Shown: piece by piece, positions 1-4,593 of the stretch
How the letters are laid out: each line of letters opens with the position of its first letter
Numbering within the stretch: the first letter of the stretch is position 1
Assembly: GCA_011048855.1 (NCBI GenBank)
Contig: DSCZ01000291.1
Coordinates: forward strand, 1-5,870
Length of the DNA: 5,870 nt
Origin: Desulfobacteraceae bacterium
Lineage (GTDB): Bacteria > Desulfobacterota > DSM-4660 > Desulfatiglandales > Desulfatiglandaceae
Direction: 5' to 3'
Translations under genes and position numbers: made by a program
Notes under the pieces: model-generated
Told to the model about the DNA's origin: nothing
What the model saw: only the letters and a program-made list of their open reading frames with translations
Database searches by the model: none

Positions 1-231
1 GCTTTTACCGCTGTTGACGACCGTTGCGAGGCCCGGGTAATTCGCATCCAATGCCTGCTGCAGCTGGCTAACCCAGGCGCCTCCCGCTGTAAGGCTGGTC
101 CCGTATGCAACAACTCTTTGCGTCTTCCCGGCTTCCAGGTTTGCAACAAGTCGGCTGGTATTGTCTGCAGGAGCGTTCTCTGCCAGGCTCAGGATGATGA
201 TCGATATGAAAATACCGACGGTTTTTATCAT
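1..231 (-). CDS. Secreted SGNH/GDSL-family hydrolase, N-terminal part (gene continues beyond the window)
   Basis: The open frame gives 77 residues and runs off the left edge. Residues 1-22 form a signal peptide (MIKT followed by a hydrophobic stretch IFISIIILSLA), so the product is probably exported. Residues 40-48 read VVAYGTSLT, matching block I of the SGNH superfamily with Ser46 as the likely nucleophile. Residues 73-77 (NSGKS) match the start of block II, where Gly75 and the Asn help form the oxyanion hole. Family members are esterases, lipases or lysophospholipase/arylesterase-like enzymes; the substrate cannot be told from this fragment. The start at 231 is preferred because AAGGAG lies 9 nt upstream and it gives a clean signal peptide. 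An in-frame ATG at 315 would add 28 residues and hide the signal peptide. The catalytic Asp/His block lies outside the window. Confidence 0.85.
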   Translation of the reverse strand, partial: MIKTVGIFISIIILSLAENAPADNTSRLVANLEAGKTQRVVAYGTSLTAGGAWVSQLQQALDANYPGLATVVNSGKS

Positions 232-247
232 GAAGCCCTTCTCCTTG

Positions 248-730
248 TTATCGCTCAACGCGGGCGCAGTTGCTTTTCCAGGTTGTTTTACGAGAGTTGC
301 CGCAGTAACCTTCATGTCCGTAATCGGGCACAACGAAGGATAAAGATATAGTAGCAAAAAGGTCATGAGATGTCCAACAATGGTTATGAGACATGGATAT
401 GCCTAACGAGACGGTCTGTTGCGGCGGGTTTTCTTCAGCTTGTGAATGAAATTCCGAGAGCATCTGAAGCACTGAGCAGTGTTTCTTGAAACAGAAGAGA
501 GCCACCACGAAGAACAGGATGCTGGGCAGAATTCCCCAAAGGGCTCCCTTCGTGAAGTCCTGCATGATCGAGGGGTTACCCTTGTTCTCCACGGACATCC
601 ACACGAGGACGAGTGCGCCGGTGAGTGGCATGACGCCGATCAGCCCGGCTGTCGACGGCAGCTTCTTCCCGACTGCCGTGGCAATGAGAATGATGGCTAC
701 GCTAAGAACAGCTTTGATTAGTATCTGCAT
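248..730 (-). CDS. DUF3147-like small integral membrane protein with an abnormal, probably frameshifted C-terminus
   Basis: Residues 1-85 look like DUF3147/GlpM-type small membrane proteins of unknown function: a helix at 3-20 (LIKAVLSVAIILIATAV), a second around 28-46 containing the MPLTG segment, and a third at 63-81 (ALWGILPSILFFVVALFCF) followed by KKH. Such proteins are normally about 110-120 residues and end in a fourth helix. Here the frame continues to 160 residues with a hydrophilic tail unlike a membrane helix. In the +1 frame the sequence reads NFIHKLKKTRRNRPSR and stops at 403, which may be a remnant of the true end, so a deletion plus frameshift near 440-460 is likely. The start at 730 is chosen because it gives the conserved N-terminus and lies 13 nt after the cassette core at 744-750; the ribosome site (AGAAG) is weak. 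The longer frame beginning at 898 runs through the attC and intron and is not credible. Confidence 0.65.
   Translation of the reverse strand: MQILIKAVLSVAIILIATAVGKKLPSTAGLIGVMPLTGALVLVWMSVENKGNPSIMQDFTKGALWGILPSILFFVVALFCFKKHCSVLQMLSEFHSQAEENPPQQTVSLGISMSHNHCWTSHDLFATISLSFVVPDYGHEGYCGNSRKTTWKSNCARVER
348..377 (-). promoter_or_regulatory. Putative sigma70 promoter of the SGNH hydrolase cassette
   Basis: On the minus strand TTGGAC (372-377) is followed after 18 nt by TACTAT (348-353), a fair match to -35 and -10 elements. Transcription would start near 340, about 110 nt before the SGNH hydrolase ATG. The preceding gene ends in a disturbed region, so a private promoter is plausible. Judged by eye only. 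Confidence 0.4.
401..407 (-). other. Possible attC core (R') at the start of the SGNH cassette; left half of the attC not recognisable
   Basis: On the minus strand this is GTTAGGC, a strict GTTRRRY core and the same 7-mer that opens the DUF3592-like cassette. It sits between the DUF3147-like gene and the SGNH promoter, where a cassette boundary is expected. I could not find a matching inverse core or a convincing stem within about 60 nt upstream. It may therefore be what remains after a deletion that also damaged the end of the DUF3147-like gene. Other core-like 7-mers nearby (GTTGGAC at 372-378, GTTGAGC at 253-259) also lack partners. The roughly 170 nt from here to the SGNH start hold the putative promoter and leader and no other gene that I can see. 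Confidence 0.35.
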
Positions 731-743
731 AGTCTGTCTTCTT

Positions 744-795
744 GTCCAACGAAAAAGCTCAGCCGCGCGCTGTAAGCCGTCCGCCTGGATGCTGT
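744..795 (-). other. attC site, R' portion (split from its R'' end by the group II intron)
   Basis: Minus strand: ends in core GTTGGAC (744-750), a strict GTTRRRY, 13 nt before the DUF3147-like start codon. Joining 744-795 to 1064-1068 across the intron recreates a 57-nt attC whose inverse core is GCCTAAC, the exact complement of the GTTAGGC that opens the DUF3592-like cassette (1642-1648). The length equals that of the intact sites at 1642-1698 and 2039-2095. Stem pairing of the rebuilt site is weaker than in the other sites. Confidence 0.75.
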
Positions 796-1063
796 GGTGT
801 ACGCCCGACATGGGCATGGATTTATGGGGTGGAAGTCCCCTGTAGGAGTACCGGTAATGTCCGGATTGTGGACAGAAGCAACTACTAGCCGACGGCAAGG
901 GCGGCCCCGCGAGGGACGGTCCGAAGGAAGCCGTAAGCGCAAAGGTGCTTTTCTGACGGACAGAAATCGCATAGAAGGCTTAGTCTCCGGGCGAGGCAGC
1001 ACCACATGACGAAGCCCCTCTGGTACAGGAGACAGGGTAAATGCGGCAGCCCGGCTTCCCGAT
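796..1063 (+). mobile_element. Degenerate group II intron (class C, attC-associated type), 5' domain I part fused to a 3' end
   Basis: This 268-nt plus-strand insert resembles, from memory, the 5' half of bacterial class C group II introns such as that of Oceanobacillus iheyensis. It begins GTGTACGCCCGACATGGGC (797 on), with the basal CCC/GGG hairpin, then GGGGTGGAAGTCCCC (826-840), CCGAAGGAAGCCG (930-942), CTGACGGACAGAAATCGCAT (952-971) and GGTACAG...GGTAAATG (1022-1043), in the family order. The distal end CCCGAT is compatible with a class C 3' terminus (AY ending). No domain V hairpin and no reverse-transcriptase gene are present, so it can neither splice nor move by itself. It lies opposite to the cassette genes and splits an attC at GT/TA, as known for attC-targeting class C introns. 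The exact 5' base (796 or 797) is uncertain. Between 731 and 1074 there is only this element and the split attC; I see no gene. Confidence 0.75.
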
Positions 1064-1068
1064 TAGGC
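1064..1068 (-). other. attC site, R'' end fragment (3' exon side of the intron)
   Basis: Minus strand GCCTA, six bases after the frame-corrected stop of the DUF3592-like gene (1075-1077). It completes the inverse core GCCTAAC together with bases 794-795 once the intron is removed. Confidence 0.65.
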
Positions 1069-1099
1069 ATCTCTTTAGTGTAAGAGAAGGTCCTGAATA

Positions 1100-1612
1100 T
1101 CATTCGCGATCAGTTCTGCTTGAAGTGGATTCTTGGGGTTCACCCAAAGTTGACACTTTCCGTCCGGGGATACTACTTTTGAAAGAAATGATTTGACTTT
1201 TGCTTTCAGAAACAAAAGTTGACCAATAGCCTGGAGTTACTGTGAAATGTTTGCCTTCAAAATCGAATTCACAAAGAAGTTGAAACGCCCACACCTTTCT
1301 CGATCCCCCTCTCGGACCTGGGGGACCAAAGACGCTTTTGTATTCTTGGTCAATCACCTTTGCCAGTAGTTTCTTCCAGTTTCTTCTAAGGATCCTGCCG
1401 CGAAGAAGGATGCTGATGAGTCCAATTAGTAGCCCTGCTATGGAAATGGTAAATAACTCGTTAACTTTGAAACCCGCAAAAATCCCGCCTATAAAGAGGA
1501 GTGCTCCAAAAATGGCACCCCAATTTGTTTCCATCATGGCGCAAGGGTCGCTAAAGGGGATGGGTTTGATTCGCCATTCGCTGCTTTCAAGTGAACTATT
1601 GCCAGAATTCAT
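1100..1612 (-). CDS. DUF3592-like membrane-anchored protein, C-terminus frameshifted
   Basis: Counting from the upstream ATG at 1627, two hydrophobic segments lie at about residues 36-52 and 57-75, then basic RGRILRRNWKK, then a soluble domain beginning AKVIDQEY and continuing FQLLCEFDFEGKHF and TPGYWSTFVSES. This layout (membrane anchor, then a small beta domain with a YxFxG-like motif) recalls DUF3592 proteins, whose function is unknown. As read the frame ends at 1100 in a low-complexity tail. Removing one A from the A4 run (plus-strand T's at 1198-1201) opens a frame reading KVKSFLSKVVSPDGKCQLWV, then NPKNPLQAELIAND, ending at 1075. The PDG...WVNPKNP segment is what the family usually has, giving 183 residues from 1627 (178 from 1612). 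Start 1612 is chosen because GGAG lies 9 nt upstream; the ATG at 1627 lacks a ribosome site. No promoter is visible in the leader. Confidence 0.6.
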   Translation of the reverse strand: MNSGNSSLESSEWRIKPIPFSDPCAMMETNWGAIFGALLFIGGIFAGFKVNELFTISIAGLLIGLISILLRGRILRRNWKKLLAKVIDQEYKSVFGPPGPRGGSRKVWAFQLLCEFDFEGKHFTVTPGYWSTFVSESKSQIISFKSSIPGRKVSTLGEPQESTSSRTDRE

Positions 1613-1641
1613 AAGAGCAAGCTCCATTTGTTAAATGGTTT

Positions 1642-1698
1642 GCCTAACGGTCGCCATCACTTGCGGCCTTGGCCGTCAAATGCATGGCGTGGTTTGCC
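1642..1698 (-). other. attC site between cupin and DUF3592-like cassettes
   Basis: 57 nt. Minus strand: inverse core GGCAAAC (1692-1698), core GTTAGGC (1642-1648, strict consensus). Arms pair as CGCCAT/ATGGCG, CATTTG/CAAGTG (one wobble) and ACGGCC/GGCCGC around a tiny loop. It starts 2 nt after the cupin stop. The inverse core differs by one base from the complement of the cupin cassette's own core (GTTCGCC). Confidence 0.85.
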
Positions 1699-1700
1699 TC

Positions 1701-2018
1701 TCATGATCGTATCATTGTCAACATCATCTTGAATCGTTCAATCGCCTTGAGTGCATGCGGTTCGTTTGCCGGCATGATAAGCATTTCGCCCTGGCTCACT
1801 GTAATTGGGTTGCCGGCGATCACTATCTCCGCTACTCCATCAAGGACACAAACCATGGCGTCGAAAGGTGTTGTGTGTTCGCTCAGCCCTTGGCCCTTGT
1901 CGAAAGCAAACAGCGTGACTGTCCCTGTTTTCTTCTCAATCAACGTCTTGCTTACGACGGATGTTTCCTGGTAGGCGACGAGGTCGACCAGGCTGCGTGC
2001 GATGTCTTCTCGATTCAT
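1701..2018 (-). CDS. Small single-domain cupin protein
   Basis: The 105-residue product is one conserved beta-barrel cupin domain. Residues 42-61 (GQGLSEHTTPFDAMVCVLDG) match cupin motif 1 with His48, and residues 77-90 (GEMLIMPANEPHAL) match motif 2 with His88, the PxxxPH end being typical of this short-cupin family. ERFKMMLTMIRS closes the barrel. The usual second His and the Glu of motif 1 are absent, so metal binding would rest on fewer ligands than in classical cupins; the function is unknown, perhaps a stress or sugar-related binding protein. Start 2018 is supported by GGAGAGGAGA just upstream and by position 20 nt after the cassette core (2039-2045). No promoter is visible in that leader. 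The ATG overlaps the stop of the upstream toxin frame by 4 nt (ATGA), so translational coupling to the preceding cassette is possible. Confidence 0.85.
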   Translation of the reverse strand: MNREDIARSLVDLVAYQETSVVSKTLIEKKTGTVTLFAFDKGQGLSEHTTPFDAMVCVLDGVAEIVIAGNPITVSQGEMLIMPANEPHALKAIERFKMMLTMIRS

Positions 2019-2386
2019 TCTCCTCTCCTCTCTATTGTGGCGAACGTACCGGTCACCGGCGGCTGAAAGCTGTCCGGTGGATCGGTACGTTGTGCCTTAA
2101 TTTCATCAATAGGCAGTACTTGTTTTCCATGACGAACAGTAAGGACAGAAATTGTTTTTTTCTCTACTCGGTAAACAATGCGGTAGTTACCGTAGATCAA
2201 TTCTCTTATGGTTTTATTCTCAGTTTCGGGAACAATACCGCCACTTTCAGGAAAGTCCTGTAGTTCTTTTACCTTCTTAAAAACTGTATTTGCCCAATTC
2301 TCGGCGGCTATAGGATTATCCATTGCTATATATTCTGCAATTTCCGATACTCTAGCTACAGCAAGGGGGGACCAAATAATTCTCAT
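2015..2386 (-). CDS. RelE/ParE-family toxin, frame extended through attC
   Basis: The first ~96 residues form a RelE/ParE fold: MRIIWSPLAVARVSEIAEYI (helix), then FKKVKELQDFPESGGIVPE, IRELIYGNYRIVYRVE and ISVLTVRHGKQVLP, the last strand carrying the Arg/His/Lys-Gln signature of the family. Members are toxins that act either as ribosome-dependent mRNA endonucleases or as gyrase inhibitors; which applies cannot be told here. The start overlaps the antitoxin stop by 4 nt (ATGA at 2383-2386), the standard arrangement. Family proteins usually end soon after the HGKQ segment. Here no stop occurs before the attC, so about 25 residues (from IKAQR onward) are translated from the recombination site and the frame ends at 2015-2017, overlapping the cupin ATG. 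The tail is likely incidental. Confidence 0.85.
   Translation of the reverse strand: MRIIWSPLAVARVSEIAEYIAMDNPIAAENWANTVFKKVKELQDFPESGGIVPETENKTIRELIYGNYRIVYRVEKKTISVLTVRHGKQVLPIDEIKAQRTDPPDSFQPPVTGTFATIERRGE
2039..2095 (-). other. attC site between the RelE-type toxin-antitoxin cassette and the cupin cassette
   Basis: 57 nt. Minus strand: inverse core GCACAAC (2089-2095), core GTTCGCC (2039-2045; not GTTRRRY). Arms AACGTACCGATCCACCGG and CCGGTGACCGGTACGTT pair almost fully with one extra base, as expected for an extrahelical attC base. The inverse core differs by one base from the complement of this cassette's opening core GTTATGC. The toxin reading frame runs right through the site. Confidence 0.85.
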
Positions 2387-2664
2387 TTTCTTATTCGATT
2401 CATTACACTCGACTTTGCATTTTCATGCTCAATCCCATAGCCTGCTTCTATCTGCCCAATGGAGGTTTGTATGTCTTGAAGCAACTCGATCTTATCTTGC
2501 ATAGCCTCGTACTCGCGTGCATCCAGCAACACCGCCACACCTTTCCCGCGCTGTGTTATTATAAGAGGTCTTTTTGTATTGTGTATCTGTTTAAGGAAAG
2601 ATGCTATTCCGGTTCTGAATTCTGACATGGGATGAATATCTTCATTGATTCTAGGTCTTTTCAT
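2383..2664 (-). CDS. Phd/YefM-family antitoxin
   Basis: The 93-residue product has the Phd/YefM layout: residues 10-30 (IHPMSEFRTGIASFLKQIHN) form the first strand and helix of the DNA-binding half, residues 33-49 (PLIITQRGKGVAVLLDA) are the classic PLxITxxGKxxAVLLD motif, and residues 50-93 (REYEAMQDKIELLQDI and beyond) form the helical, probably disordered toxin-binding tail. It would neutralise the adjoining toxin and repress the operon. ATG at 2664 is preceded by GAGG at good distance. It is first in a two-gene operon with its own promoter (2688-2716) and a possible palindromic operator overlapping the -10 element. Confidence 0.9.
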   Translation of the reverse strand: MKRPRINEDIHPMSEFRTGIASFLKQIHNTKRPLIITQRGKGVAVLLDAREYEAMQDKIELLQDIQTSIGQIEAGYGIEHENAKSSVMNRIRK

Positions 2665-2683
2665 AAATTACCTCACATATAAG

Positions 2684-2699
2684 GTACATTATAACGTAC
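2684..2699. promoter_or_regulatory. Possible antitoxin operator (GTAC-N8-GTAC)
   Basis: Two GTAC half-sites at 2684-2687 and 2696-2699 flank the -10 hexamer symmetrically. Phd/YefM antitoxins usually repress their own operon through short palindromes in this position; binding is inferred, not shown. Confidence 0.4.
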
Positions 2700-2716
2700 T
2701 TAATAAGTTCGGTCAA
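2688..2716 (-). promoter_or_regulatory. Strong sigma70 promoter of the Phd/RelE-type operon
   Basis: Minus strand TTGACC (2711-2716), 17 nt, TATAAT (2688-2693): a near-perfect consensus promoter within the cassette, giving a leader of about 17-20 nt before the antitoxin ATG at 2664. It may also drive downstream promoterless cassettes (cupin, DUF3592-like, DUF3147-like). Confidence 0.8.
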
Positions 2717-2731
2717 TGTACATATTCTTTG

Positions 2732-2789
2732 GCATAACGCTGCGGATCAGGCGCGCTATCAAGCGTCGCCTGCATCCGACTTGTTGGGC
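2732..2789 (-). other. attC site between permease and RelE-type toxin-antitoxin cassettes
   Basis: 58 nt. Minus strand: inverse core GCCCAAC (2783-2789, strict RYYYAAC), core GTTATGC (2732-2738, one departure from GTTRRRY). Arms CGGATGCAGGCG and CGCCTGATCCG pair perfectly apart from one extrahelical G, a hallmark of attC. The inverse core differs by one base from the complement of the permease cassette's core GTTGGGT. The permease frame ends inside the site at 2759. Confidence 0.88.
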
Positions 2790-3859
2790 AGCCGGTCCTT
2801 TTCCTCATCAGTGTGCCCGTGCCTATGATGCAAGTCGGGCCAGTGTTTGTGCGCATGAGTCACGGGGTCATGTTCATGCATGTGCGAATGGCTCACTGTT
2901 GCCGGAAGACCGCTATGTTCGTGGTCATGATGGCCATCCATATGGTGGTGACCATGCTGGTGAAGTATCGAGTCGTGCCGGTGAACGTGTGCATGCTTCT
3001 CGGTGAAGAGCAACGCCAGCGATGCCGCAATGATTCCGGCCCCCAGCGCCTGCGTCCCCGTGAAGGTCTCACCGAGGACGGAAACAGAAAGGAGCACGCC
3101 GAAGAATGGAGCCGTCGAAAACACCATCTGACCGCGAGAGGCCCCGAAACCTTGCGCCGTGACGATATACAACGTCACGCTCAGGCCATATGCGAGCGCT
3201 CCCACAAGCAAGGCTACCAGAACCAGTTCCGGCTTCCCGACTCCACCGGCAAGAACTGCACCGAGGGTCAGATTGAACGCTCCCGCGACCAGGCCTTTCC
3301 ACAAGGTAGTCTGGGCAGGAGTGATACCGTCGATGAGCGCCGTGAAGTGATTGTCGAAACCCCAGCAGAGGCAGCCGGCAGCGACAAGGCCGACAGACAG
3401 GACACCAACATCGCCCTCACCTCCGGCCAGGAGCAGTGCGGCAACGAACGTCCCGCCTGCTGCAATCCATCCTCGTGCCGTCAGGTGTTCACGGAACACG
3501 AAATGCCCAAGAATTACAGTGGCTACGAACTCCAGATTCAGCCAGAGGGAGACAGATCCCGAACTGGCGAGCCTCAGTCCGAGCAAGAGTAACAGTGGGC
3601 CGAGGATTCCTCCCATAACAACGGCTCCTGTGAGCAGCAAGAGCGTTCGTCGACCCGCTTGCCACGGCGGCAGGAAGGACTTGCTTTGGATGACGACAGG
3701 CAAAACACCAAACGCGGCTCCGAGGTACAGCAGGCCCGCGAGGACCTGTGGCTGAATGCCCGTCAGCAAGGCCTTGCTGGCGGGGGTTGCCGCACCAAAG
3801 AGACAGGCCGAGACAAGCCCGATTCCCAGAAGCGCTTTCGTGTGCCGCTGCCCTTTCAT
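2759..3859 (-). CDS. DMT/EamA-family permease with a histidine-rich C-terminal tail
   Basis: The 366-residue protein has about ten hydrophobic helices between residues 8 and 286 in two EamA repeats (first ending near ALLLAGGEGD, second ending ALGAGIIAASLALLF). Motifs such as GAATPASKAL in helix 1 and VLGETFTGTQALGAGIIA near the end are typical of drug/metabolite exporters. Residues 289-349 form a cytosolic or periplasmic tail with 24 histidines in 61 positions, in HxH runs and a segment SHSHMHEHDPVTHAHKHWPD followed by LHHRHGH. A similar tail occurs on a recognised subset of DMT permeases and suggests metal binding, so metal export or metal-regulated transport is plausible but unproven. Start 3859 is chosen because GTGAG lies just upstream and it sits 18 nt after the cassette core; the upstream ATG at 3964 would translate the attC. 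The last residues (from about LPNKSDAGDA) are encoded within the next attC. GC-rich compared with the toxin-antitoxin neighbours. Confidence 0.9.
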   Translation of the reverse strand: MKGQRHTKALLGIGLVSACLFGAATPASKALLTGIQPQVLAGLLYLGAAFGVLPVVIQSKSFLPPWQAGRRTLLLLTGAVVMGGILGPLLLLLGLRLASSGSVSLWLNLEFVATVILGHFVFREHLTARGWIAAGGTFVAALLLAGGEGDVGVLSVGLVAAGCLCWGFDNHFTALIDGITPAQTTLWKGLVAGAFNLTLGAVLAGGVGKPELVLVALLVGALAYGLSVTLYIVTAQGFGASRGQMVFSTAPFFGVLLSVSVLGETFTGTQALGAGIIAASLALLFTEKHAHVHRHDSILHQHGHHHMDGHHDHEHSGLPATVSHSHMHEHDPVTHAHKHWPDLHHRHGHTDEEKDRLPNKSDAGDA

Positions 3860-3877
3860 TGGTCTCACTTTCTGGCT

Positions 3878-3939
3878 ACCCAACGCTTGTGCATCAGCAG
3901 CGCGGCTCCGCCGCGTCCGTCTGGATGCGTTGGTTCGAA
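3878..3939 (-). other. attC site between the ParE-type toxin-antitoxin and permease cassettes
   Basis: 62 nt. Minus strand: inverse core TTCGAAC (3933-3939), core GTTGGGT (3878-3884, strict consensus). Stem elements CAACGC/GCGTTG, GCATC/GATGC and CGCGGC/GCCGCG around a GGA loop. The inverse core is the exact complement of this cassette's own opening core GTTCGAA at 4532-4538. It begins 6 nt after the frame-corrected toxin stop (3946-3948). Confidence 0.88.
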
Positions 3940-4241
3940 GATCCTTTAGACTCTCTTCTTCCAAATGCGAGGATTGCGTTTAACATGAAATACAGAAAGA
4001 ACAACAATTTTTGTTTTTTCGAGTATGAAGAAGACTGAATAAGGAAATCTTCTAATAAGCGCCCTGTGAACATTTTATATACAATTGGATAAACAAGATG
4101 ATTTCTCAGAATCGAATTGAAGAGAGCATCTAGAACAAGCAAGAACTCGGAACCAAGGCCATGAACTTGAGTATCATACCAATCAAAGGCTTCAGCAATA
4201 TCCACTTCAGCCTCTGGGCTGATGATTAACTCAGGAATCAT
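3894..4241 (-). CDS. ParE/RelE-family toxin, broken by a 1-nt frameshift
   Basis: Residues 1-56 are a clear ParE/RelE N-terminal half: IISPEAEVDIAEAFDWYDTQ (helix 1), GLGSEFLLVLDALFNSI, then LVYPIVYK. After YK the frame as read gives unrelated sequence and runs into the attC, ending at 3894. One additional A in the A4 run (plus-strand T's at 4073-4076) restores NVHRALIRRFPYSVFFILEK, then TKIVVLSVFHVKRNPRIWKK and a stop at 3946. The restored 98 residues equal the family length and include the RRFPYSVFF and VFHVKRNPRIW motifs. So the gene is either a pseudogene or carries a sequencing error. Its start overlaps the antitoxin stop by 4 nt (ATGA). The target (gyrase or mRNA) is not determinable. 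Confidence 0.8.
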   Translation of the reverse strand: MIPELIISPEAEVDIAEAFDWYDTQVHGLGSEFLLVLDALFNSILRNHLVYPIVYKMFTGRLLEDFLIQSSSYSKKQKLLFFLYFMLNAILAFGRRESKGSSNQRIQTDAAEPRC

Positions 4242-4459
4242 ACACGACTCTTAATACGTTCTCGGACAAGTGACCATGGTGATCCTGCGTTAGGATTATT
4301 ATGATATGAATCGAGTCGACGATCAATTTCAGCCTTTTCTTCATCTGTCAGAGGCACCGCCTCTGGGACTTGAGCAATGCTGTCCCAAATATCCTCAACA
4401 AGCTGAATACGCTCAGAAACGCTGAGATCCAGAATGTCCTTTTTTGCAAATGATCCCAT
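4238..4459 (-). CDS. Addiction-module antitoxin (TIGR02574/putative addiction module component family)
   Basis: The 73-residue acidic protein matches the short antitoxins paired with ParE/RelE-type toxins: a helical start DILDLSVSERIQLVEDIWDS (residues 8-27) with the family's ERIQLVEDIWDSI core, then PLTDEEKAEIDRRLDSYHNN and a C-terminal GSPWSLVRERI, each a recognised element of the family. It should bind and block the downstream toxin. GGAGG lies 4 nt before the ATG at 4459. It is first in a two-gene operon with a 4-nt overlap and has an 80-nt leader with a possible promoter. If the toxin is truly frameshifted, this antitoxin is an orphan in practice. Confidence 0.88.
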   Translation of the reverse strand: MGSFAKKDILDLSVSERIQLVEDIWDSIAQVPEAVPLTDEEKAEIDRRLDSYHNNPNAGSPWSLVRERIKSRV

Positions 4460-4477
4460 ATTTCCTCCGTTAAAATT

Positions 4478-4506
4478 ATTGTAACCTATATTGGGTCATC
4501 TTTCTA
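4478..4506 (-). promoter_or_regulatory. Putative promoter of the ParE-type toxin-antitoxin operon
   Basis: Minus strand TAGAAA (4501-4506, 4 of 6 to TTGACA), 17 nt, TACAAT (4478-4483, 5 of 6 to TATAAT). It lies inside the cassette between its core site and the GGAGG ribosome site, where toxin-antitoxin cassettes usually keep their own promoter. Confidence 0.5.
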
Positions 4507-4531
4507 TGAACTTCGTACAATAAGGGTGCTC

Positions 4532-4591
4532 TTCGAACGCACCCCTCTGCGGCGGCGCGTAAGCGACGTACGCAGCAGGGGTGCGTTGTGA
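4532..4591 (-). other. attC site between the amide-hydrolase and ParE-type toxin-antitoxin cassettes
   Basis: 60 nt. Minus strand: inverse core TCACAAC (4585-4591), core GTTCGAA (4532-4538; not GTTRRRY). Outer arms AACGCACCCCT/AGGGGTGCGTT pair over 11 bp without mismatch, then CTGCG/CGCAG after one extrahelical G. It starts 2 nt after the hydrolase stop. The inverse core is the exact complement of that cassette's opening core GTTGTGA (5660-5666). Confidence 0.85.
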
Positions 4592-4593
4592 AA

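Noticed and set aside
362..390. Direct repeat of TCTCATRACC on the minus strand (two copies about 24 nt apart)
   Set aside because: Short, only two copies, near a putative promoter; it could be a regulator site but nothing else supports it.
248..898. Single 216-residue minus-strand protein starting at 898
   Set aside because: Its first 56 residues are the intron and attC read as protein; the family-like start and cassette leader place the true start at 730.
718..1103. Small proteins on either strand within 718-1103
   Set aside because: They are chance frames through the group II intron and attC, with no family resemblance or ribosome sites.
2813..3592. Long plus-strand open frame (259 codons) opposite the permease
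   Set aside because: It is the antisense of a GC-rich, convincing permease gene; its product is rich in Arg, Glu and Gln without domains and lacks a sensible ribosome site.
3860..3964. N-terminal extension of the permease to 3964
   Set aside because: The added residues (rich in Arg) are the attC sequence; start 3859 has a ribosome site and precedes the first helix directly.
4532..4591. Rho-independent terminator after the amide hydrolase
   Set aside because: The stem is strong but no T run follows on either strand, and its ends carry paired integron cores; the same holds for the other attC hairpins.
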